Positions 43,549 to 54,132 of a stretch of 64,000 nucleotides of DNA are shown piece by piece; the stretch's first letter is position 1, and each line of letters begins with the position of its first letter. The translations under genes were made by a program, and so were the position numbers. Source of the stretch: Desulfuromonas soudanensis (GTDB lineage: Bacteria > Desulfobacterota > Desulfuromonadia > Desulfuromonadales > WTL). The notes beneath the pieces are model-generated. The model was given only the letters and a program-made list of their open reading frames with translations, ran no database searches and had not been told where the DNA came from. The DNA lies in the NCBI RefSeq assembly GCF_001278055.1, contig NZ_CP010802.1:3410001-3474000 (forward strand), in the 5' to 3' direction.

Positions 43549-46230
43549 TCACAGATCGAAGGCCTCGGCGATGATTCGATCCTGCTCTTCCCTGAAGAGC
43601 CGGTGGGAGCCGACGGCCGGGGCGGCTGCGGCCTCGCGCCCCAGATAGAGGGGTTCCCTTCCCATCACCTCGGCCAGAGACCGGCGCAGAAAGCTCCAGG
43701 CCCCCATGTTGGCCGGCTCCTCCTGCACCCAGACAAAGTTTTCCGCCTTCTTGTAGGGCAAAACGGCCTCCTCCAGCAGGTCGACGCGCAGGGGATAAAG
43801 TTGCTCGATGCGGATGATGGCCAGGTCGTCCCGGCCGTCCTTCTCCCGTTTTTCCTCCAGCTCGTAGTAGATTTTCCCCGAACAGACCAGGAGAGTGCGG
43901 ACCTTCTGCGCTTCGGCGTCGGAACCGATAATTTCATCGAAATGACCGCCGGCAAAGGCCGCCAGGTCGGAACGGCACTTCGGCAGGCGCAGCAGACTCT
44001 TGGGGGTAAAGACGACGAGGGGGCGGCGGAAGGGGAGCTTGACCTGACGGCGCAACAGATGAAAAAACTGGGCGGGGGTGGAGGGGTAAACGACCTGGAT
44101 GTTGTCGTCGGCGCAGGCCTGCAGATAGCGTTCGATGCGGGCGCTCGAATGCTCGGCCCCCTGACCCTCGTAGCCGTGGGGGAGGAGGAGGACCAGGCCG
44201 CTGGCGCGGTCCCACTTCGTCCGGCTGCTGACGATGAACTGGTCGATGATCACCTGAGCGCCGTTGGCGAAATCACCAAACTGGGCCTCCCAGAGGGTCA
44301 GTCCGAAGGGGGTCTCCAGCGAGTAGCCGTACTCGAAGCCGAGCACCGCAGCCTCCGAGAGCATGCTGTCATAGATGTGGAGGGCGGCTCCGTTACGGGC
44401 AGCCGCCGAAAGGGGGACGCAGGTCTTGCCGCTTTCGATGTCGAAAAGGGTGGAATGGCGATGGCTGAAGGTTCCCCGCCGCGAATCCTGCCCGGAGAGG
44501 CGCACGGACGTCCCCTCGGAGAGGAGGGAGGCAAAGGCCAGGGCCTCGCCGGTCCCCCAGTCGATTTCCTCGCCGGCTTCGATCGCTTCCCGGCGCCGTT
44601 GCAAGAGCTTGTCGATCTTGGGATGGGGATGAAAATCCTCGGGGATGCTGGTGATGGCTTGCCCCAGTTCGACGAGACTGTCCCGGGAGACGGCGGTTTC
44701 CACCTCCGGGTGCCGGTACTGCCGGTCGATCCCGCTCCACTTTCCGTGAAAGCCTTCCTCCTCCTGCCGGGCAGGGAGCCCGGCCGCCTCCTCCAGGCGC
44801 TCCTCGATGACCGCGGCCATGGCCTCGATTTCCTCTCCCGCCACCCCTTCGCTTCTCAGCCGGTCGGCGTAGAGTTCATGCACCAGGGGGTGATTCTTGA
44901 TCTTTTCGTACATCAGGGGCTGGGTGAAGTAGGGCTCGTCCCCCTCGTTGTGCCCCTGGCGGCGGTAACAGAGGATCTCCAGAATCACGTCGCAGCCGAA
45001 GGCCTTGCGGTAGTCGAGGGCGAGGCCGGCGGCATGAACCACGGCCTCCGGGTCGTCGCCATGGACGTGGAAGATCGGGACCATCAGCATCTTGGCGACA
45101 TCGGTGGCATAGAGGGTCGAGCGGGCGTTCTCCGGCAGAGTGGTGAAACCGATCTGGTTGTTGAGAACGATGTGCAACGTCCCGCCGGTGCTGAAGCCCT
45201 CCAGCTGCGAGAGATTGAGGACTTCGGCGACGATTCCCTGGCCGGAAAAGGCGGCATCGCCGTGCATCAGGACCGGCAGCACCCGTTGGTCGCCCCCTTC
45301 GCCGTAGGCCTCCTGGCGGGCCCGGCACTTCCCCTCCACCACGGGATCGACGGATTCGAGGTGGCTGGGGTTGGAGGCGAGGGTGACATGAATCGAGGCG
45401 CCTTCGGCGGTTTTCAGGTCGGCGGAGAACCCCCGATGGTACTTGACGTCCCCCTCGCCGACCACCTGGTATTCGATATTGTCCTTGAACTCGGCAAAGA
45501 GGTTCTCCGGCGGTTTGCCGCAGATGTTGACCAGAACGTTGAGACGGCCGCGGTGGGACATCCCGAGAACGAGGTCGCGCGTCCCGAGAGCCGCCGCTTT
45601 CTGCACCACGAAGTCGAGGAGGACAATGAGCACCTCCCCCCCCTCGAGGGAAAAGCGCTTCTGACCGACGAACTTGCGGTGCAAAAACGCCTCGAAAAGG
45701 GCCGCTTCCTGCAATTTGCGCAGGATCCGCAGCTTTTGCTCCCGGGCGACGGGAGGTCGGTTCCCTTCCGGTTCCATGCGGTCGATCAGCCACTGGCGCT
45801 CCCCGGGGTCCTGGATGTGCATGAACTCGACGCCGATGGCGCCGCAGTAAGTCTGGCGCATCACCGAGAGGATCTGGCGGAGGGTGGCGTTTTTCTTGTA
45901 AAACCTGCGGGTGTAATAGGTGCGGTCGAGATCGGCCGTCGTCAGATCAAAGGCCGCAAGGGCCAGGAGGGGATGCTCTTCCCGACAGGTGGTGAGGGGA
46001 TTGGTGCAGGCCATCAGATGGCCGATGTCGCGATACCGGTAGATGAGCGACTGCACTGCCGACTGTTTCAGGGCCTGGGACGCTGTTTCTCCGGCGCCGC
46101 TGCCGGCGAGCTCGAACCCCTGGAAAAAGGCCTGCCAATCGGCACCGAGAGCCTGCGGCGACTCTTTCCACAGACGATACTGGGACTCAAGCCACTCGGG
46201 ACTGAGATTGGACAGAAATTGATTCGCCAC
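43549..46230 (-). CDS. sucA: 2-oxoglutarate dehydrogenase E1 component
   Basis: 893 residues from GTG 46230. Recognised by the small N-terminal start MANQFLSNLSPEWLESQY, then thiamine-diphosphate E1 motifs: SHRGRLNVLVN, HGDAAFSGQGIVAE, NNQIGFTT, GDDPEAVVHA, and the C-terminal pyrimidine-binding part FGLTLWEAQFGDFANGAQV. Decarboxylates 2-oxoglutarate and reductively acylates the lipoyl group of SucB encoded downstream. Complete, typical length. The TCA cycle is thus oxidative. The upstream region before 46231 ends at the kinase gene. Confidence 0.95.
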   Translation of the reverse strand: MANQFLSNLSPEWLESQYRLWKESPQALGADWQAFFQGFELAGSGAGETASQALKQSAVQSLIYRYRDIGHLMACTNPLTTCREEHPLLALAAFDLTTADLDRTYYTRRFYKKNATLRQILSVMRQTYCGAIGVEFMHIQDPGERQWLIDRMEPEGNRPPVAREQKLRILRKLQEAALFEAFLHRKFVGQKRFSLEGGEVLIVLLDFVVQKAAALGTRDLVLGMSHRGRLNVLVNICGKPPENLFAEFKDNIEYQVVGEGDVKYHRGFSADLKTAEGASIHVTLASNPSHLESVDPVVEGKCRARQEAYGEGGDQRVLPVLMHGDAAFSGQGIVAEVLNLSQLEGFSTGGTLHIVLNNQIGFTTLPENARSTLYATDVAKMLMVPIFHVHGDDPEAVVHAAGLALDYRKAFGCDVILEILCYRRQGHNEGDEPYFTQPLMYEKIKNHPLVHELYADRLRSEGVAGEEIEAMAAVIEERLEEAAGLPARQEEEGFHGKWSGIDRQYRHPEVETAVSRDSLVELGQAITSIPEDFHPHPKIDKLLQRRREAIEAGEEIDWGTGEALAFASLLSEGTSVRLSGQDSRRGTFSHRHSTLFDIESGKTCVPLSAAARNGAALHIYDSMLSEAAVLGFEYGYSLETPFGLTLWEAQFGDFANGAQVIIDQFIVSSRTKWDRASGLVLLLPHGYEGQGAEHSSARIERYLQACADDNIQVVYPSTPAQFFHLLRRQVKLPFRRPLVVFTPKSLLRLPKCRSDLAAFAGGHFDEIIGSDAEAQKVRTLLVCSGKIYYELEEKREKDGRDDLAIIRIEQLYPLRVDLLEEAVLPYKKAENFVWVQEEPANMGAWSFLRRSLAEVMGREPLYLGREAAAAPAVGSHRLFREEQDRIIAEAFDL

Positions 46231-46425
46231 CGATTCTCCCGTCTGCCATATTAATTTTCCGGCGCCCCTGGGGCTAACCGGCGGTAATCACAAAGCAGGG
46301 GAAGTATAACAGCGCCAATGGAGGGATGCAATCGCCGGGCAAGGAACAGACCCCGCCCCACCGGTTTCGGAGGGCGGGGGAGGGTCAGGGTCGCCGGGGG
46401 CTTTCCGAGGGGAAGAACGTATCGA

Positions 46426-47868
46426 TTATCGCCGCGGGTCGCGGGACGGGCCCCGGGTCGGCAGGAGGACGGTGAAGGTGCTCCCCTTGCCGGGGGTGGA
46501 ACGCACCAGGATTTTCCCCTCGTGCGCCTCGACTATCCATTTGACGATCGCCAGACCGAGGCCGGTGCCGCCGTTTTCCCGGTTGCGCGCTTCATCGATG
46601 CGGTAGAAGCGGTCGAAGATGTGGTGGAGGTGCTCTTCGGGGATACCGATGCCGCTGTCGGCAATGGCCACGGAGACGTTGTCCCCTTCGAGGGAGAGGG
46701 TGATCGCCAGGCGCCCCTCTCCGGCCGGGGTATATTTGATGCCGTTGACGATTAAATTAAGGAGCATCTGACGGATGCGCAGCTCGTCGCCACGGATGCG
46801 GATTTCCTCCGCCACATTCATATCCAGGAGGACTTCGATCCCCTTCGGCTCGCCGAGGGTCCGCCCCTGCATGTAGAGGTCCTGAAGCATGTCGCTGAGG
46901 CTGAACTCCTTGCATTCCATGGGGAGCCCGCCGGCCTCGCTCTTGGCCAGCAGCAGCAGATCTTCGATGATCCGCCCCATGCGGTCGATCTCTTCCATGT
47001 TCGACTCGAGCATTTTACGGAACTCTTCCGGTTCCTTGGCCCAGCGCAGGGCGACCTCGGTCTCGCCCCGGAGAATGGTCAAAGGGGTCCGCAGCTCGTG
47101 GGAGGCGTCGCCGGAGAACTGCTTGATCTTGCGGAAGGAACTTTCGAGGCGCGCGAGCATGGCGTTGAAGGTCTCGGCGAGGTGGGCGATTTCGTCGCGG
47201 CTTCCCTCCACCGGCAGGCGCTGGTTGAGATTTTCGGCATTGATCCGCCGCGCCGCCCGGGTCAGGCGCACGACCGGGGAGAGGGCGCGCCCGGCGAGGA
47301 ACCAGCCGCCGAGGGAGAGCACCAACAGTGCCAGGGGGCTGAAGGTCATGAGGATGATGCGAAATTCCTTGAGGGTTTCCTCGAGGGGAGCCATGCTCGC
47401 CGCCACCTGGACCATGTGCCCCGCCCCCGTGGCCCGCATCACCGGGTAGGTCAGGAGGCGCACCGAATAGGGGCCGGTGAGTTGAATCCGCTCGAAAATG
47501 GGTTCCCCCCGTCCCGATGCCTGCAGAGCCCCCTTCCCCAACGGCAGCTGAAAACCGTCGAGATTGTTCGAGGTGCACTCGATGCTCCCCTGCTGGTCGA
47601 GGATCTGGACATATTCGCCCCAGTTGTGGACACGGATGAAGGCTTCCATAGCCGCACAGGTATCCCCCTCCCCTTTCCCCGGTCCTTCCCCGGGCAAAAG
47701 ATGAAAGGCGGCGACATCCTCGGCGATCAGGGTCAGCCTTTCGTCAAGGTGCACCAGAAGGCTGCGGTCCAGGTAGACATGCCAGAAGAAACCGCTGGCC
47801 GCCAGAATGACGGCCAGCGTGAAGGCATACCAGAGGGTGAGGCGGAAGCGAATGGAGCGGACGAACAA
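46426..47868 (-). CDS. Sensor histidine kinase
   Basis: 480 residues from TTG 47868, which directly follows the response regulator's stop codon and its ribosome-like GAGGAGGAG. Two membrane helices (about 12-31 and 170-193) bracket a periplasmic sensor of about 140 residues; HAMP about 194-246; HisKA with His257 in SGDASHELRTP; HATPase with NLIVNGIKYTP, ADSGIGIPEE and GGTGLGLAIVKW. Classical membrane sensor that phosphorylates the OmpR-type regulator encoded upstream. Signal unknown; family resemblance to heavy-metal or envelope-stress sensors. Confidence 0.93.
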   Translation of the reverse strand: MFVRSIRFRLTLWYAFTLAVILAASGFFWHVYLDRSLLVHLDERLTLIAEDVAAFHLLPGEGPGKGEGDTCAAMEAFIRVHNWGEYVQILDQQGSIECTSNNLDGFQLPLGKGALQASGRGEPIFERIQLTGPYSVRLLTYPVMRATGAGHMVQVAASMAPLEETLKEFRIILMTFSPLALLVLSLGGWFLAGRALSPVVRLTRAARRINAENLNQRLPVEGSRDEIAHLAETFNAMLARLESSFRKIKQFSGDASHELRTPLTILRGETEVALRWAKEPEEFRKMLESNMEEIDRMGRIIEDLLLLAKSEAGGLPMECKEFSLSDMLQDLYMQGRTLGEPKGIEVLLDMNVAEEIRIRGDELRIRQMLLNLIVNGIKYTPAGEGRLAITLSLEGDNVSVAIADSGIGIPEEHLHHIFDRFYRIDEARNRENGGTGLGLAIVKWIVEAHEGKILVRSTPGKGSTFTVLLPTRGPSRDPRR

Positions 47869-48543
47869 CTACTCCTCCTCTTTGAGGACGTAGCCGACGC
47901 CCCGAACGGTATGAATCAGTTTTTTGCTGAAGTCCTTGTCGACCTTCTTGCGCAGATAATTGACATAGACGTCGATGATATTGGTGAAGGAATCGAAGGT
48001 GTAATCCCAGACGTGCTCGGCAATCATCGTCCGGGTCAGGATCTGATTGGGATTGCGCATCAGGTATTCGAGGAGCGCGTACTCCTTGGCGGTGAGCTCG
48101 ATCTCCTTGTTGCCGCGCCAGACCTTGTGGCCGACGGGATCGAGACGCAGGTCGGCAAAGTAGATTTCCGCCCCCCGGTCCTGGGAACCGCGGCGGAGCA
48201 GGGCACGAACCCGGGCCAGCAGCTCGGCAAAAGCGAAGGGTTTGGTCAGATAGTCGTCGCTGCCCGAATCGAGTCCCGAGACGATGTCCTCCACCGTATC
48301 CTTGGCGGTCAGGCAGAGGACCGGAGTGGCAACCCCCTTCTCCCGCAACTGCTTGATCGCCGTCAGGCCGTCCATCTTGGGGAGCATCAGGTCCATCAGG
48401 ATCAGGTCGTAGGGGGTGGCCTCTCCCATCTGCAGCCCCTCCTCGCCGTCATAGGCGACATCGACGACGAAATTCTCCTCTTCCAGCCCACGTTTGATGA
48501 AGCTGGCGACTTTCTTCTCGTCTTCTACCACCAGAATGCGCAT
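47869..48543 (-). CDS. OmpR/PhoB-family response regulator
   Basis: 224 residues from ATG 48543 (AAGGAG upstream; the frame extends 20 codons further). Receiver with phospho-acceptor Asp51 (LMDLMLPKMDG) and KPFAF near 101; winged-helix output domain with ELTAKEYALLEYLMRNP, VWDYTFDSFTNIIDVYVNYLR and VRGVGYVL. Stop TAG is immediately followed, in the same frame, by the kinase start, so only one codon separates the two proteins. Controls genes not identifiable here. Confidence 0.94.
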   Translation of the reverse strand: MRILVVEDEKKVASFIKRGLEEENFVVDVAYDGEEGLQMGEATPYDLILMDLMLPKMDGLTAIKQLREKGVATPVLCLTAKDTVEDIVSGLDSGSDDYLTKPFAFAELLARVRALLRRGSQDRGAEIYFADLRLDPVGHKVWRGNKEIELTAKEYALLEYLMRNPNQILTRTMIAEHVWDYTFDSFTNIIDVYVNYLRKKVDKDFSKKLIHTVRGVGYVLKEEE

Positions 48544-48616
48544 ATCGATCTCCTTCTCTGCAGATTTGCTGTTAATATCCGATACAACGGAAAGGGTTCC
48601 CATTTGAGTTGAACGC

Positions 48617-49426
48617 CTATTTCAATTTCAGTTTGACCAGGACCTCGTTGGCCGTCTCCTCCACCGCCTTGCCGGTGACGTCGATCACGGCCCAACCCTG
48701 GCGACGGAAAAGGGCCCGGGTGTAGGCGAGCTCGTCCTCGACCTGCCCGTAATCGGCATAAGCCGCCCGGGAACCCTGGCCGAGATGCTTGAGGCGGGTC
48801 GCCCGCAGCTCCACCAGGCGCTGGGCGTCGATGACCAGCCCCACCACCCGGGTCGGATCGATCTCGAAGAGCTCGGCCGGCGGGTCGATCCCCTTGACCA
48901 GCGGGACATTGGCCACCTTCCAGCCCCGGTGGGCCAGATACATGGAGAGGGGGGTCTTGCTCGTTCGGGACACCCCCACCAGGACGATGTCGGCCCGGCA
49001 GAGGTGGCGGGTTTCCTGGCCGTCGTCCTGACGCACCGTGAACTCGACCGCCTCGATGCGGCGAAAATATTCCTCATTGACGCCGTGCAGCAGCCCCGGC
49101 ATTTCCCGGGGAGAACGGCCGAAAAAGCCGGAAAGCTTCATGAGCAGCGGCGTGATCAGGTCGATGTTGGGGATTCCCAGGGAATCACACTCGTCATGAA
49201 CCAGCTGGGCCAGCTCCCGGTTGACGACCGTATATACGACGAGCCCCCCTTCGTTCAGGGCCTGGTCGAGGGCCTCGTAGACCTCGTTTTTGGTGCGTAC
49301 GTTGCTGATCCGCTTGAGGCGAACGCTTTCCCTCTCGCTGAACTGGGTCAGGGCGGCCGAAACCATTTTTTCCGCCGTTTCGCCGGTGGCATCGGACAGA
49401 AGATAGACGAGACGGGGTACGGTCAT
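48617..49426 (-). CDS. ppsR: PEP synthase/PPDK regulatory kinase-pyrophosphorylase (DUF299)
   Basis: 269 residues from ATG 49426, where [20 protein letters not shown] begins; CCAGGAAATT precedes it. Nucleotide-binding P-loop [11 protein letters not shown] and the ending [17 protein letters not shown] are typical. The bifunctional enzyme phosphorylates and dephosphorylates PEP synthase or pyruvate phosphate dikinase, controlling gluconeogenesis. Independent transcription unit between the two-component genes and prmA. Confidence 0.9.
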   Translation of the reverse strand: MTVPRLVYLLSDATGETAEKMVSAALTQFSERESVRLKRISNVRTKNEVYEALDQALNEGGLVVYTVVNRELAQLVHDECDSLGIPNIDLITPLLMKLSGFFGRSPREMPGLLHGVNEEYFRRIEAVEFTVRQDDGQETRHLCRADIVLVGVSRTSKTPLSMYLAHRGWKVANVPLVKGIDPPAELFEIDPTRVVGLVIDAQRLVELRATRLKHLGQGSRAAYADYGQVEDELAYTRALFRRQGWAVIDVTGKAVEETANEVLVKLKLK

Positions 49427-49657
49427 GCAATTTCCTGGATAAATTAATCCGGCGGTCCCGCACCCGGCAGCACACCGGACCACGATGGCCCTGGCCGAAA
49501 AACCCTTTACCGGCGGGCCTGCAGCGCAAATGGCGGAACGGGTTACCACTTAGGGTAGCCGACTCATTAAAGCTCGTCTAGGATTAGACCCGATTCACCG
49601 CGGAGTTGTCAAGATTTTTTATTGCTTTTGGCCTTCCCCTTCTGCTACACAGGTCCC

Positions 49658-50578
49658 ATGAAAAAGACCTGGACAGAATTGCATATTGTCGTCCCTGCAG
49701 CCGGCATTGACCTGGTGAGCAGCGAACTCGCCGACCTCGGCTGCGAAGGGATCACCGTCGAGGAACGGCAGCTCGACACCTTCATCCCTCCCGACCCCAA
49801 CGAGGCGATGTCCGGAGACTACCGGATCAAAGCCTATTTTCCCGTCGGCGGGAACCTTTCCGACCTGCAGTATGAGGTGCGTCAGCGACTCGAATATCTG
49901 GTCCCGATGGTGCCGGGCCTGCAGGCGCTCACCCCCGAAGCGTTCCCGGTGACCAACGAGGACTGGGCCGAGGGGTGGAAGCAGCACTTCAGCACCGTTC
50001 GCATCGGGAGCCGCCTGGTGATCAAACCGAGCTGGGAAGACCTGGAGGCCACCCCCGAAGACGCGGTGGTCGAGATCGACCCGGGGATGGCGTTCGGTAC
50101 CGGCACCCACGGCACCACCCGCCTCTGCCTCGAGGCCCTCTCCGACCTTTTCGAAGGCCCCTCTTTGCCGCAGCGGGTTCTCGACGTCGGAACCGGCTCG
50201 GGGATTCTGGCCATCGCCGCGGCCAAGCTCGGCGCAAGCCGGGTTCTGGCCTGCGACATCGAGGAGGAATCCTGCCGCATCGCCCAGGCCAACTGTGATC
50301 TCAACGGCGTCGGTGCCCGGGTCGAAATAACCGGCGCCCCCCTCGAGTCCCTGGAGGGGGATTTCCACATCGTTGTCGCCAACATCCTCGCCGAAGAGAA
50401 CGCCCGCCTCGCCGATCAGCTCGTTTCCCGTCTGGCCCCCGGAGGCGCCCTCGTCCTCTCCGGAATCCTCCAGGAAAAAGAACCGTTGGTGCAGGCCGCC
50501 TTTGCCCCCTATCCCCTGAGCGGACCGGAAATCAGCCGCCGGGAAGAGTGGTCCTGCCTCGTCTACAGAAAAGTCTGA
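49658..50578 (+). CDS. prmA: Ribosomal protein L11 methyltransferase
   Basis: 306 residues from ATG 49658. Motifs: NEDWAEGWKQHFSTVRIG, DPGMAFGTGTHGTTRLCL, S-adenosylmethionine motif I VLDVGTGSGILAIAAAKLGA, and VVANILAEE. Trimethylates L11. rsmE starts 5 bases after its stop, the standard prmA-rsmE pair. Confidence 0.93.
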   Translation: MKKTWTELHIVVPAAGIDLVSSELADLGCEGITVEERQLDTFIPPDPNEAMSGDYRIKAYFPVGGNLSDLQYEVRQRLEYLVPMVPGLQALTPEAFPVTNEDWAEGWKQHFSTVRIGSRLVIKPSWEDLEATPEDAVVEIDPGMAFGTGTHGTTRLCLEALSDLFEGPSLPQRVLDVGTGSGILAIAAAKLGASRVLACDIEEESCRIAQANCDLNGVGARVEITGAPLESLEGDFHIVVANILAEENARLADQLVSRLAPGGALVLSGILQEKEPLVQAAFAPYPLSGPEISRREEWSCLVYRKV

Positions 50579-50582
50579 GCGC

Positions 50583-51338
50583 ATGCGCCGATTTTTTGTT
50601 CCTCCGTCCTCCCTCGACAACGAGATCGTCCCCCTCCCCGACGACATCGCCCACCATATCCGCACGGTGCTGCGACTGGCGCCGGGGGATGAAATCATCC
50701 TTCTCGACGGCCAGGGCCGGCGGTGCCGCTGTCGCCTTGAAACCCTGGACAAGCGTTCGGCCAGCGCCCGCATCCTCGAGAGTTGCCAGGAAGAGGAAAC
50801 GGCCTTCCCCATCCAGCTCCTTCAGGCCCTTCCCAAGGGGGACAAGATGGAGCTGGTGCTGCAGAAGGGGACGGAGCTGGGGATAACCGCATTCTCCCCC
50901 GTCACGACCTCCCGCAGCCTCCCCCCGCTGGCCGGAGAGCGGGAGGAAAAGCGCCTGGCCCGCTGGGAACGGATCATCCGCGAGGCGGCCCGCCAGAGCC
51001 GGCGCCCCGTCCTGCCGCGTCTGGACGCCCCCATCCCCCTGGTCGAAGCACTCATCGCCTGCGACGCCGAGTTGCGCCTGATGCTCTGGGAGGAGGAGAG
51101 TCTTGCCATGGCGGGAGTCCTTTCCGGCGTCGCGCCGCGGAGCGCGGCGATCCTTGTCGGCCCCGAAGGGGGATTTTCGCAGCAAGAGGCGGAGGCCGCC
51201 CGCGCCGCCGGGTTTAACCCGGTGCAGATCGGTCCGCGGATTTTGCGCTGCGAAACCGCCGGGTTTGCCGTCGCCAGCGTCCTGCAATACCTTTTCGGCG
51301 ATCTCGGCAGCGCTGGCAGCACCCGGAATGACCCATGA
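50583..51338 (+). CDS. rsmE: 16S rRNA m3U1498 methyltransferase
   Basis: 251 residues. SPOUT-fold: N-terminal PUA-like part (RRFFVPP, LRLAPGDEI), then VLQKGTELG, ILVGPEGGFS and GPRILRCETAG knot motifs. Methylates U1498 of 16S rRNA. The next gene starts 4 bases before its stop (ATGA overlap). Confidence 0.94.
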   Translation: MRRFFVPPSSLDNEIVPLPDDIAHHIRTVLRLAPGDEIILLDGQGRRCRCRLETLDKRSASARILESCQEEETAFPIQLLQALPKGDKMELVLQKGTELGITAFSPVTTSRSLPPLAGEREEKRLARWERIIREAARQSRRPVLPRLDAPIPLVEALIACDAELRLMLWEEESLAMAGVLSGVAPRSAAILVGPEGGFSQQEAEAARAAGFNPVQIGPRILRCETAGFAVASVLQYLFGDLGSAGSTRNDP

Positions 51339-52108
51339 AATGCCCCGAATGCGGATACAATAGCTTCGACCACCTGGAGAGCTGCAAGAAATGCGGCGTC
51401 GACCTGACGCATTTCAAGGCGGAGCACGGACTCTCCGGTCCTCTTTTCGCCGGTCGCCCGGCCGCAAAGGAGGCCGGGACCTCCCCCCTGCCGGACCCCG
51501 TCCGGGTCGATGAACCCGATTCCGACCTCGAACCCGGCGACGGGGACGATTCGCCGCCGGAGGCCGAAAACGCCCTCCCTCTCCCGGCGGAGGAGTCCGC
51601 GGCCCCCCCGTTTCTCCCGTCGGGTTCCTTTCCCGGACAGGGGCCGTCCCTCGGGTCCCGCCTTGCCTCCAACCTCGTCGATCTCCTCCTGCTGACCGGG
51701 ATCTTCGCCCTGTTCATCCTCGCCGGCAACGCCATCCTCCTCCCCGGGGAAACTCGACGCGTTCTCCCCCCCCTCGAGGAGATCCTGATCCTCTCCACCC
51801 CCTATTTTCTCGTCCTCTTTTTCGTCTGCTTCGGCTATTTCACCTTCTTCCACTACCTGACCGGTCAGACCCCGGGGAAGATGACCTTCGGTCTGCGGGT
51901 CGAGAGGCAAGAGGGGGGAGATCTCCTCTTCAGCCAGGCTTTTTTACGCAGTGTCGGCGGCCTGATGGCGCTGGTGACGGCCGGCGCCGGCTATCTGCCG
52001 ATCCCCCTCACCCGGGCGGGACGGGGGTGGAACGATCGACTGGCCGGCAGCAGGGTGGTGCGATTGAGCCGAAGGGGAGAAGAGGAGGAGGGCCCGGGTC
52101 CCGGCTGA
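51335..52108 (+). CDS. RDD-family membrane protein with N-terminal zinc-ribbon
   Basis: 257 residues. N-terminal CPECGYNSFDHLESCKKCG forms a zinc ribbon, followed by an acidic/proline linker (to about 100), then RDD segments: GSRLASNLVDLLLL, GQTPGKMTFGLRV and GWNDRLAGSRVVRL, with about four membrane helices. Function unknown; the family may transport solutes or ions. Overlap with rsmE by ATGA. A bidirectional terminator follows. Confidence 0.85.
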   Translation: MKCPECGYNSFDHLESCKKCGVDLTHFKAEHGLSGPLFAGRPAAKEAGTSPLPDPVRVDEPDSDLEPGDGDDSPPEAENALPLPAEESAAPPFLPSGSFPGQGPSLGSRLASNLVDLLLLTGIFALFILAGNAILLPGETRRVLPPLEEILILSTPYFLVLFFVCFGYFTFFHYLTGQTPGKMTFGLRVERQEGGDLLFSQAFLRSVGGLMALVTAGAGYLPIPLTRAGRGWNDRLAGSRVVRLSRRGEEEEGPGPG

Positions 52109-52136
52109 CCTTTTTCTGGAAACGGAGCACCAGGAC

Positions 52137-52176
52137 AAAAAGGCCCCGGACCGAATCATCGGTCACGGGGCCTTTT
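52137..52176. terminator. Bidirectional terminator
   Basis: AGGCCCCG-GACCG-loop-CGGTC-A-CGGGGCCT with A4 on one side and T4 on the other, between convergent genes. Serves both directions. Confidence 0.85.
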
Positions 52177-52209
52177 GCCGCTCTCCTGGTGCCGCCGGGC
52201 GGCCGCCGC

Positions 52210-52833
52210 TCACCCCATGCGCAGACGGAGGAAGCTCTCCAGGTCGCCGCACTGCAGAAAGGGATTGTGAGCGCGTTCGTAACCGATGGTGGAGACCGGC
52301 TGCGGGCCGTAGTCGTGGCCGGGATAAACAAGGGTCTCGGGTGGCAGCGCCGCCAGCCGACGCAGACTGGCAAAGAGGGCGGCAGGGTCGCTCCCCTTCA
52401 GATCGGCGCGGCCGACAAAGGTGACAAAGAGGGTATCGCCGGTGATCAGGGCTCCCGGCGGGTGAAGAACCAGGGAGCCGGGGGTGTGCCCCGGCGTGTG
52501 CAGCACCTGCAGGCTCCCCTTGCCGACGGCGAGAACCGACCCGTCGCCCAGGGGAATCTCGGCCCCGGGGACGTCGAGGGGATGGGCCGCCAGCCGGGCC
52601 CCGGTGGCGGCAAGGACCGCTCCGTTACCGGCAATGTGGTCGGGGTGGCCGTGGGTGTTGACCAGCACTTCGATCGCAACCCCTCTCTCCCCCGCCGCAT
52701 CGAGGAGGGCATCGGGAGCAAAGGAGGGGTCGACGCCGAGGCCGCGGAGAGTCAGGGGGCAGTAGATCAGGTAGGAGAAATTGGCCATCTCCCCGGCCCG
52801 AATCTGCACGATTTCCAGCGTCCCGTCTCTCAC
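52210..52833 (-). CDS. Metallo-beta-lactamase-fold hydrolase
   Basis: 207 residues from GTG 52833 (GGAG nearby); an internal ATG near residue 16 is an alternative. Binuclear metal site THGHPDH (HxHxDH), then LHTPGHTPGSL, GDTLFV and YPGHDYGP. Glyoxalase II/persulfide dioxygenase-like group. Start overlaps the stop of the small upstream gene (GTGA), so the two are co-translated. Confidence 0.88.
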   Translation of the reverse strand: MRDGTLEIVQIRAGEMANFSYLIYCPLTLRGLGVDPSFAPDALLDAAGERGVAIEVLVNTHGHPDHIAGNGAVLAATGARLAAHPLDVPGAEIPLGDGSVLAVGKGSLQVLHTPGHTPGSLVLHPPGALITGDTLFVTFVGRADLKGSDPAALFASLRRLAALPPETLVYPGHDYGPQPVSTIGYERAHNPFLQCGDLESFLRLRMG

Positions 52834-53048
52834 CAGATCTCCTTGACCGGCTCCTGCTTGCCGACATGGCAGATTTCGCCGTCGATGATCTTGAACATCT
52901 CGCCTGTGGCCCGCACGGTCCAGGCATCGCCGTCCTCGGGGGGGACGGGGAACTCACGGCTCCCGAGATAAACGTCTTCTTTCCCGATCATCGCCCACCA
53001 TTCCAGGGCGCCGGTCTGCCAAATCTTGGTCTTGAGATTAAACGCCAT
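52830..53048 (-). CDS. Small protein of unknown function coupled to the metallo-hydrolase
   Basis: 72 residues from ATG 53048 with GGAGGATGGCC upstream. Aromatic-rich, soluble: NLKTKIWQTGALEWWAMIG, FPVPPEDGDAWTV and EICHVGKQEPVKEIW. No family recognised. GTGA overlap with the downstream hydrolase suggests joint function, but nothing else supports it. Confidence 0.65.
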   Translation of the reverse strand: MAFNLKTKIWQTGALEWWAMIGKEDVYLGSREFPVPPEDGDAWTVRATGEMFKIIDGEICHVGKQEPVKEIW

Positions 53049-53198
53049 CGGCCATCCTCCACTTGTGTTAATAATGGATTCATGATACTTGAGGAATTGC
53101 CTTCCGGTCAACCGAAAGGGCTCCCCCGCCGGGTCTCCCCTTCGTGTATAATGACGGAGAAACCGGTGAAATTACGCAAAAAGGGAAGGGTCGTCTCC

Positions 53199-54038
<840 letters not shown>

Positions 54039-54132
54039 CCTGCATCCCGGGGAACGCCGCACCGATGACCCGGGAAGAGGAAGGACAGAAGAGGAGAGGA
54101 TTCTCCTTCCCCCCCGTGGTAAAGTGAAGACT

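Noticed and set aside
43603-46254. An 883-codon plus-strand open frame over sucA
   Set aside because: No family features and complementary to the certain sucA gene.
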